From FEN-1191 sp035502275 (GTDB lineage Bacteria > Pseudomonadota > Gammaproteobacteria > Steroidobacterales > Steroidobacteraceae), in assembly GCA_035502275.1 (NCBI GenBank), contig DATJUN010000105.1:65482-129481 (forward strand): DNA of 64,000 bases, given 5' to 3'. Numbering within the stretch: position 1 is the stretch's first letter; each line of letters starts with the position of its first letter. The position numbers were made by a program, and so were the translations under genes. The notes under the pieces were generated by a model. It saw only the letters and a program-made list of their open reading frames with translations. It was not told the DNA's origin and ran no database searches. Positions 59,145 through 64,000 of this stretch are shown here, piece by piece.

Positions 59145-59405
59145 ATGAAGAAGTTCAAGCACGAGGCGGAGCTTTTCAAAGCGGCTTTGGCCGCAGGCAT
59201 TGCCTATGCGGAAGGGCGCAAGGCGGTCGAGTTCGAGGCTACGGATTCGGCAAGCGACAAGGCGCTATACGTCTATCGCCTGCTGGTACACGACAAGCTC
59301 ATCGCGCCCATGCCCGAAGACCAGGTGGGCGACAAAAATGTTCGCCACCGGCTCGCGGCCTGGTATGCACATCAATTGCCCGATGGGCATCCGCTGTTGG
59401 ATTAG
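59145..59405 (+). CDS. DUF5062 family protein
   Basis: An 86-residue soluble protein: MKKFKHEAELFKAALAAGIAYAEGRKAVEF and YVYRLLVHDKLIAPMPEDQ match the DUF5062 pattern known from gammaproteobacteria. It follows the HxlR gene by 13 bases, so is likely cotranscribed. Function unknown. Confidence 0.75.
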   Translation: MKKFKHEAELFKAALAAGIAYAEGRKAVEFEATDSASDKALYVYRLLVHDKLIAPMPEDQVGDKNVRHRLAAWYAHQLPDGHPLLD

Positions 59406-59438
59406 CCGCCTGCGACGCTGACATCCGCTTCAGGCGGC
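59405..59438. terminator. Inverted repeat between convergent genes
   Basis: GCCGCCTG (59405..59412) and CAGGCGGC (59431..59438) form a perfect 8-base inverted repeat with an 18-base loop in the gap between the convergent DUF5062 gene and the EF-G gene. It could stop transcription in both directions; no clear T-run follows. Confidence 0.4.
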
Positions 59439-59459
59439 AGGCCACGGCTCTCCTTCAGC

Positions 59460-61616
59460 TCAGGCCTTCGCGGCCGCCTTGGCCTCATTAGCTGCAGCGA
59501 TGACCTCGTCCGCGACGTTCTTCGGCACCGGCTCGTAATGCGAGAACTCCATCGTATACGAGGCGCGCCCGCTGGTCATCGATCGTAGCTGGCCGATGTA
59601 TCCGAACATTTCCGACAGCGGCACGATGGCCACCACTGCGATGTTGGTACCACGCTCCAGCTGATCCTGAATCAGGCCACGGCGGCGGTTCATGTCACCG
59701 ATGACATCGCCCAGGTAGTCGCCCGGCGTCACGGTCTCGACCTTCATCACCGGCTCGAGCAGGATGGGAGCGGCCTTGCGCATGGCTTCCCGGAAGCACG
59801 CCTTCGCCGCAATTTCGAACGTCAGGGCGTTCGAGTCGACGTCGTGGTAGCTTCCATCCGTCAGGGTTGCGCGAAAGTCCACGGTCGGGAAGTGCGCCAG
59901 CACGCCGTCCTCCCTCTGGATTTTCAGACCCTTTTCCACCGAAGGCACATACTCGCGCGGTACGGAGCCGCCACGGGTCGCATCGACGAATTCAAACCCC
60001 TTGCTGCGCTCGAGCGGCTCGAACGTGATCCACACCTCGGCGAACTGGCCCGACCCGCCGGTCTGCTTCTTGTGGACGTATTGCTCGTCGACTCTGCGAG
60101 TAATGGTCTCGCGGTAGGCGACCTGTGGTTTGCCCATGATGCCTTCGACGTTGAATTCCGTGCGCATGCGATCGAGCGTCACGTCGAGGTGCAGCTCACC
60201 CATGCCGCGCAGAATCGTCTGGCCCGTTTCACGATCCGTCTCCAGATGCAGCGAGGGATCGGCACGAACCATCTTGCCGAGGGCGGCGCCGAATTTCTCC
60301 TGATCGGCCTTGACCTTCGGCTGCACTGACACGCTGATCACCGGATCCGGGAAGCGCATGCGCTCGAGGATCACGGGATTGGCGGCATCGCAGAGCGTGT
60401 CGCCGGTTTCCGTCTCCTGCATCGAGACGAGAGCGATGATGTCGCCGGCGCGAGCCTCTTCGATGGGATTGGCCTCCTTGGCAAACATCTCGACCATGCG
60501 GCCGATTTTTTCGCGCTTGCCCCGCGTCGTGTTCTGAATCGAGGCGCCCTTGGTGAGCACACCCGAGTACACGCGCACGAAAGTCAGGGCACCATACACA
60601 TCGTTGATGACCTTGAACGCCAGACCGGCGAACGGCTCATCGTCAGAGCACTTACGCTCGCCGATGACATGGCCGTCTTCGTCCAGCGTCTTGATGGCTG
60701 GAACGTCCGTGGGCGCCGGCATGTAGTCGATGACGGCGTCCAGCACCTGCTGCACGCCCTTATTCTTGTATGAAGAGCCGCACAGCACCGGATTGAATGC
60801 AGCCGTCACAGTGCCCTTCCGCAGACAGCTGCGCAGCACGTCCGCGGATGGCGCGTGGCCGTCCTCGAGGTACTTGTGCATGGCGTCGTCGTCCATCTCG
60901 AGGCAGGTGTCGACGAGCTCGGTGCGGTATTTCTCCACGTCCTCGAGGATGCGGCGATCCGTCGGCACGTGAATACCGAGCCTGTCGGCGAGATCGGGCG
61001 TCACTTCGAGCGTTTGCCACTCGGCATCCTTGTCGTCCGACTCCCAGACCAGGGCCTTCATCTCGACGAGGTCGACCATGCCCTTGAAGTTGTCTTCAGA
61101 GCCGATCGGGATCTGCACCGGCAGCGGACGGGCGCCAAGGCGCTTCCTGATCATGTCCACGCAGCGGGTAAAGCTGGCGCCGCTGCGGTCCATCTTGTTG
61201 ACGTAGCAAATGCGCGGCACGCCGTAGTTGTCTGCGAGCCGCCAGTTGGTTTCCGATTGCGGCTCCACACCGGCGACCCCGTCGAATACCACCACGGCGC
61301 CGTCCAGCACACGCAGCGAGCGATTCACTTCAATGGTGAAGTCGACGTGTCCCGGAGTGTCGATCAGGTTGATCTTTTTCTCGCGCCAGAAACAGGAAAC
61401 GGCGGCACTCTGAATCGTGATGCCGCGCTTCTGTTCCTGCTCGAGATAGTCGGTGGTCGTCGAGGTCTTCAGATCCTTGGTGTCATGGATGTCGATGATC
61501 GTGTGCTTGCGCCCGGTGTAATAGAGGATGCGCTCTGTGGTCGTCGTTTTACCGGCGTCGACGTGGGCGATGATGCCGATATTGCGAATGTCAGAGAGGG
61601 GGATCGTACGAGCCAT
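59460..61616 (-). CDS. Elongation factor G paralogue with switch I insertion
   Basis: A 718-residue EF-G. GTP-binding motifs are intact: AHVDAGKTTTTERI, DTPGHVDF, NKMDRSG. All later domains appear present, ending in YTMEFSHYEPVPKNVADEVIAAA. Compared with standard EF-G, the switch I region between YTG and EQEQ is 23 residues long rather than 18 and reads DIHDTKDLKTSTTTDYLEQ. It is not in an rpsL-rpsG-tuf context, so it is an extra or displaced copy. Role could be ribosome recycling, stress or drug resistance; canonical EF-G should be elsewhere in the genome. Confidence 0.9.
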   Translation of the reverse strand: MARTIPLSDIRNIGIIAHVDAGKTTTTERILYYTGRKHTIIDIHDTKDLKTSTTTDYLEQEQKRGITIQSAAVSCFWREKKINLIDTPGHVDFTIEVNRSLRVLDGAVVVFDGVAGVEPQSETNWRLADNYGVPRICYVNKMDRSGASFTRCVDMIRKRLGARPLPVQIPIGSEDNFKGMVDLVEMKALVWESDDKDAEWQTLEVTPDLADRLGIHVPTDRRILEDVEKYRTELVDTCLEMDDDAMHKYLEDGHAPSADVLRSCLRKGTVTAAFNPVLCGSSYKNKGVQQVLDAVIDYMPAPTDVPAIKTLDEDGHVIGERKCSDDEPFAGLAFKVINDVYGALTFVRVYSGVLTKGASIQNTTRGKREKIGRMVEMFAKEANPIEEARAGDIIALVSMQETETGDTLCDAANPVILERMRFPDPVISVSVQPKVKADQEKFGAALGKMVRADPSLHLETDRETGQTILRGMGELHLDVTLDRMRTEFNVEGIMGKPQVAYRETITRRVDEQYVHKKQTGGSGQFAEVWITFEPLERSKGFEFVDATRGGSVPREYVPSVEKGLKIQREDGVLAHFPTVDFRATLTDGSYHDVDSNALTFEIAAKACFREAMRKAAPILLEPVMKVETVTPGDYLGDVIGDMNRRRGLIQDQLERGTNIAVVAIVPLSEMFGYIGQLRSMTSGRASYTMEFSHYEPVPKNVADEVIAAANEAKAAAKA

Positions 61617-62303
61617 GGCAATTTTCCGTTCCGGTTATCGGCCCAAAAGGGTGCAAGCGTGCTGGCCCGCTCATGCATCCAAGTGGTCTGCGCTGGAGAC
61701 AGCGCCTCCGTAGATCCCTTGCCCGATGCCGGCAAATCCTGGACCCGAGGACAGAGGGGGCGCGGCATCCTATAGAGACAGCACCAGAAGTTCAATCGTG
61801 TCGGGCCAGCGGGGTGGATTGATACCGGCCGCGAACAAAAGAAGCTTTGCGGCAGCGCGCGCGCAACGACGCGGGTGAGACCATTTCGCTTTGAACATCA
61901 AATGCTTAGAAAGCAATGCCGTGGCCGACCCGGTCTACACGACCCCTCTGCAGGCTCCCTCGCAGGGCACCTGATTCATACGCGGACGCGGCAGCTTACG
62001 GCTCGACTACTGCTGTCGCGCTTGTTCAGGCCGAAGCTTCTGTCCCTGACGTCGGGCCTCTCATGCAAGGCCCTCTGAAGCGAATCGCAGGCATGAGGTC
62101 GCACGCACATCGATCCGTGGTGGCACCGGTAGTAACGCCGGATTTCGGACCGACGACATCAGCGGGCGCTTTCGCGCACTCCCAGCCCTGGCCCTAAACC
62201 CAGGCCGACGGGCCATTTCGGCTCCGAGTCAATGCCCGCGAGCGAGCGTTCCGTCGCATTTTTGCGGGTGACGGCATCAGTTATGTCCAGTTGTGGTTAA
62301 GTT
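61617..62303. other. Intergenic region without recognised gene
   Basis: About 690 bases upstream of EF-G and before the P450 locus. I tested both strands by eye and saw no reading frame with family similarity; the frames starting at 61875 and 61916 look non-coding. No tRNA or repeat was seen. It may hold the EF-G promoter and the left edge of an acquired segment. Confidence 0.4.
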
Positions 62304-62333
62304 ATGACACATTTAGGCATCTTCTGTTAAAGT
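62304..62333 (+). promoter_or_regulatory. Candidate promoter of the P450 locus
   Basis: ATGACA at 62304..62309 (5 of 6 to TTGACA) and TAAAGT at 62328..62333 (4 of 6 to TATAAT) are separated by 18 bases within an AT-rich stretch that precedes the small reading frames. Similarity to consensus is modest. Confidence 0.35.
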
Positions 62334-62381
62334 GTGGCTAACGCGCGTCACTGGGACCCACAGGGAGAGTCTCGGGGTGCA

Positions 62382-62540
62382 ATGAAAAATAACTCTGAGT
62401 TCCTCCTGTTCGATAGGGATCGCGCGGGCGGCTGTGTCGCCCGCCCTGACAATGAATATGACGGGAACGCCGAAGGGCTGCGAATGCTCGGGCGTGCTCG
62501 CCTATACGTGGTGCCTCCGTTCGTAGGCACATTGACCTAA
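62382..62540 (+). CDS. Small reading frame upstream of the precursor gene
   Basis: A 52-residue frame from ATG 62382 to TAA 62540, with GGGG four bases before the ATG. Its product (opens MKNNSEFLLFDRDRAGG) resembles no family I know. It ends one base before the ribosome-binding site of the 29-codon gene. The DNA can fold into hairpins at 62424..62444, 62491..62502 and 62511..62530, so it may instead be a structured leader. Unproven. Confidence 0.35.
   Translation: MKNNSEFLLFDRDRAGGCVARPDNEYDGNAEGLRMLGRARLYVVPPFVGTLT
62424..62530 (+). promoter_or_regulatory. Hairpin-rich leader before the precursor gene
   Basis: Three perfect hairpins are visible in the RNA sense: GCGGGCG/CGCCCGC (62424..62430 and 62438..62444), GGCG/CGCC (62491..62494 and 62499..62502) and GTGCCT/AGGCAC (62511..62516 and 62525..62530). 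The last ends 12 bases before the GGGGAG of the precursor. They may control translation or RNA stability. Confidence 0.35.
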
Positions 62541-62554
62541 CCGGGGAGTGTTCC

Positions 62555-62644
62555 ATGACTCGTCTGATTGCTGCAGTTCGCGCTAGCCTTCGTCGTTCGG
62601 ACCCTGCTACCAAAGGCCACCTGACGGGCTTTTACTGGATTTAG
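62555..62644 (+). CDS. Candidate RiPP precursor peptide, 29 residues
   Basis: A 29-codon gene from ATG 62555 to TAG 62644. GGGGAG lies seven bases before the ATG. The product has a basic leader-like N-terminus (MTRLIAAVRASLRRS) followed by DPATKG and the C-terminal HLTGFYWI, with three consecutive aromatic residues F-Y-W one residue from the end. This is the layout of P450-modified RiPP precursors, where a short C-terminal core with aromatic side chains is cross-linked (biarylitide, cittilin and atropopeptide types). The P450 gene begins 63 bases downstream. No protease or exporter is adjacent. Confidence 0.6.
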   Translation: MTRLIAAVRASLRRSDPATKGHLTGFYWI

Positions 62645-62645
62645 T

Positions 62646-62687
62646 CCGTTTGCCAACGGCTCGGGGTGACGGAAGTCTCCCTGAGCC
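62646..62687 (+). promoter_or_regulatory. Two overlapping hairpins between precursor and P450
   Basis: CCGTT/AACGG (62646..62650 and 62655..62659) and GGCTCGGGG/CCCTGAGCC (62658..62666 and 62679..62687, one G-U pair) share bases 62658..62659, so only one can form fully at a time. The larger stem is capped by GAC/GTC with a GGAA loop (GNRA type) after one mismatch. No T-run follows. This could set the precursor-to-enzyme ratio or regulate P450 translation. Confidence 0.5.
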
Positions 62688-62707
62688 CTTGGGCAGCCTA
62701 AAACCGC

Positions 62708-63850
62708 GTGGCTCTCTTTGAGCAATTCTCGAAGGATCCGATCGCATACCTTGACGCGTCCTTCAATGGAGCCGACCCGGTCGCGATCAGCCAGGATCAG
62801 GTCTGCGTCGGCGATCCCCTCTCGGCTCGGCGTATCCTGTTACACGCCGAAGATCTTTATGACGACACCGCCGATGGAGCGGGTTTCTTCTCAGAGCAGC
62901 GTTTTGGGCGCCGATCACAACAGATCGAGCTCCGGGCGCAAGCCCGTGCCCTCTTTCGCCGGCACCTCGATTCAAACGCCGGTAGCACACTGACTCACGC
63001 CATCGCCGCGAATGTTTGCACACCGAGCGACTGGCCGGATACCGGCAACTGGTTCTTCATCCGATACTTTCGTCCGGTGCTCCTTCACGGCGGCAGCGAT
63101 CCGCGACTCTTTCGGCTCATCGATGACATCATCAGAACCTCATCGCTTGTAGGGACGCCAACGCGCCATCCATCCTGGAGACGCCGCTTACTGACTTTGA
63201 GGCGTACTTGGCTCGTGGCCGGGGAGATCAACTCGCGCAAAAAGGCGCCAGCTGCGCAACCTCGAGATTTGCTCGATGTCATCATCGCGGTGGCGGAACC
63301 GGATCAGCCACCGGAGGAACTCGTAGATATCCTGATCGCGTTCGCCAAGTCCATATCCTCCACAGGATTCGCGCTGGCTTGGGCTCTTTACCTTCTCGGG
63401 ACCGAGGGAGATCCCGGCCCCGATATTCCATCAGGCTGGATTGTCCTGGAGACGCTGCGCCTTTGGCCGACGCCGTGGTTGCTCGGACGCTTTGCGAAAC
63501 GTGACCACGAATTGGCCGGGAAATCTATCAAGCGGGGAGATACCGTGATTGCGTGCCCATACCTCGTCAATCGGCACGCCGACTATTGGCCTGAAGCGAC
63601 CAAGTTTGTTCCGCAACGCTGGGAAGACCCCCAGAGCGTTAAGAACCCCGCCTTTCTCACATTTGGACACGGGGTCCATCGTTGCGCCCTTGCCGATTAT
63701 GCTATCGAGATCCTGAGCCAGACCGTTGAGGTACTTCGCTCACGAGGCTTTCGTGTTGAACCCAAGAACACCGGCCGCCCCTTGGGCCCTTTCTTGTACC
63801 CACCCTCCTTCACGCTTAAACTCCGGGATATTAGAGAACTGCAGCAATAG
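62708..63850 (+). CDS. Cytochrome P450, likely RiPP-modifying
   Basis: A 380-residue P450, short for the family. The ExxR motif is E248-T-L-R251 in IVLETLRLWPTP; the haem loop is F319-G-H-G-V-H-R-C326, with C326 as iron ligand and alanine where glycine usually follows it. Helix I reads AFAKSISSTGFALAW, with T219 in place but without the usual acidic residue before it. It starts at GTG 62708 directly after an in-frame TAA at 62699, with no clear ribosome-binding site. The only nearby candidate substrate is the 29-residue peptide. Base composition is about 55-58% GC in the lines I counted, lower than neighbours. Confidence 0.88.
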   Translation: MALFEQFSKDPIAYLDASFNGADPVAISQDQVCVGDPLSARRILLHAEDLYDDTADGAGFFSEQRFGRRSQQIELRAQARALFRRHLDSNAGSTLTHAIAANVCTPSDWPDTGNWFFIRYFRPVLLHGGSDPRLFRLIDDIIRTSSLVGTPTRHPSWRRRLLTLRRTWLVAGEINSRKKAPAAQPRDLLDVIIAVAEPDQPPEELVDILIAFAKSISSTGFALAWALYLLGTEGDPGPDIPSGWIVLETLRLWPTPWLLGRFAKRDHELAGKSIKRGDTVIACPYLVNRHADYWPEATKFVPQRWEDPQSVKNPAFLTFGHGVHRCALADYAIEILSQTVEVLRSRGFRVEPKNTGRPLGPFLYPPSFTLKLRDIRELQQ

Positions 63851-63855
63851 TTCTC
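63834..63855. terminator. Inverted repeat at the end of the P450 gene
   Basis: GAGAACT (63834..63840) and AGTTCTC (63849..63855) form a perfect 7-base stem with an 8-base loop that overlaps the P450 stop codon. It may end the transcript, although no T-run follows. Confidence 0.35.
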
Positions 63856-63876
63856 CATCGCATAGCTCGCGCTTAG

Positions 63877-64000
63877 TTAGCTCCCCGTATCCTTGATCTC
63901 GAGCCTGAGGGTGTCACTCTCAAGGAACTGCTCTTTCATGCGTAGCGCTGACAGCGGCCGGGACAGATAAAAGCCCTGTCCTTCGTGGCAACCGCGACCA
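63877..64000 (-). CDS. EAL-domain protein, C-terminal end (cut by window edge)
   Basis: The last 40 residues of a minus-strand reading frame that enters from beyond the window and stops with TAA at 63877..63879. GCHEGQGFYLSRPLSA is the typical final block of EAL cyclic di-GMP phosphodiesterases (compare ...GYYFSRPLPA). The remaining tail is ALRMKEQFLESDTLRLEIKD. Whether it also has a GGDEF domain or is active cannot be told from here. Confidence 0.8.
   Translation of the reverse strand, partial: GRGCHEGQGFYLSRPLSALRMKEQFLESDTLRLEIKDTGS

Noticed and set aside
61875..62197. Two overlapping short plus-strand frames upstream of the P450 locus
   Set aside because: No ribosome-binding site, no family and no conserved block; likely non-coding.
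1..64000. CRISPR array, tRNA, rRNA or insertion sequence
   Set aside because: I looked for regular spaced repeats, clover-leaf ends, ribosomal landmarks and transposase motifs and found none. An automated scan would be decisive for weak tRNAs.

Overview
The window looks like chromosomal DNA of a GC-rich gammaproteobacterium, possibly from the Steroidobacter/Nevskia/Xanthomonad side. This is inferred from the mix of families (RmuC, YqgE/AlgH, DUF938, DUF945, DUF1615, DUF5062, DUF1328, RND and TonB proteins) and from the codon use; nothing here fixes the genus. I saw no rRNA, tRNA, CRISPR array, insertion sequence or phage gene. Most of the window is a patchwork of one- to three-gene units on alternating strands. 

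0-11 kb: a PadR regulator cut by the window edge, a HEAT-repeat protein, a minus-strand row (CPBP protease, DUF938 methyltransferase, OB-like lipoprotein, degenerate PAP2, RmuC, GNAT, DUF945), an exported Rossmann protein and a membrane diguanylate cyclase. 11-19 kb: a MerR-like regulator with an uncharacterised partner and a clear inverted repeat, a sigma factor with a small membrane partner, a DUF3943 outer-membrane protein, a Tat-type amidohydrolase, an MBL hydrolase, a MetE-like methyltransferase and an HDOD protein. 19-31 kb: START-like and cupin proteins, an MFS carrier, two small stress proteins, a Tat-signal zinc-type dehydrogenase, an MdtC-like RND pump behind a palindrome and a TATAAT box, a YqgE protein with a signal peptide, and an MFS/hydroxyacid dehydrogenase pair. 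31-45 kb: PepSY, SMP-30, a DUF1289-cobalamin-binding fusion, a RoxA-like oxygenase, a repeat lipoprotein, cytochrome b561, another MFS, an ECF sigma factor with an ankyrin membrane partner, and a beta-helix lipoprotein. 45-59 kb: a metzincin-like protein, a DUF2946 and TonB-receptor pair that may handle copper, a second Tat-signal dehydrogenase, DUF1615, an RNA methyltransferase, a Tat amidase, and a divergent FMN reductase/HxlR pair. 

59-64 kb: an extra elongation factor G with an insertion in switch I, about 0.7 kb with no recognised gene, then the most interesting locus. This is a 29-codon gene with a strong ribosome-binding site whose product ends in ...HLTGFYWI, followed after 63 bases by a cytochrome P450. 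The layout matches the minimal precursor-plus-P450 arrangement of cross-linked RiPPs (biarylitide, cittilin and atropopeptide types). The locus is less GC-rich than its surroundings, its transcript would be full of hairpins, and it lies beside the extra EF-G. I propose it as a candidate undescribed P450-RiPP system in a gammaproteobacterium; the product and its target are unknown. The window closes with the C-terminal end of an EAL-domain protein. 

Five proteins carry twin-arginine-type signals (two dehydrogenases, an amidohydrolase, an amidase and a lipoprotein), so exported redox and hydrolase chemistry is a theme of the region.
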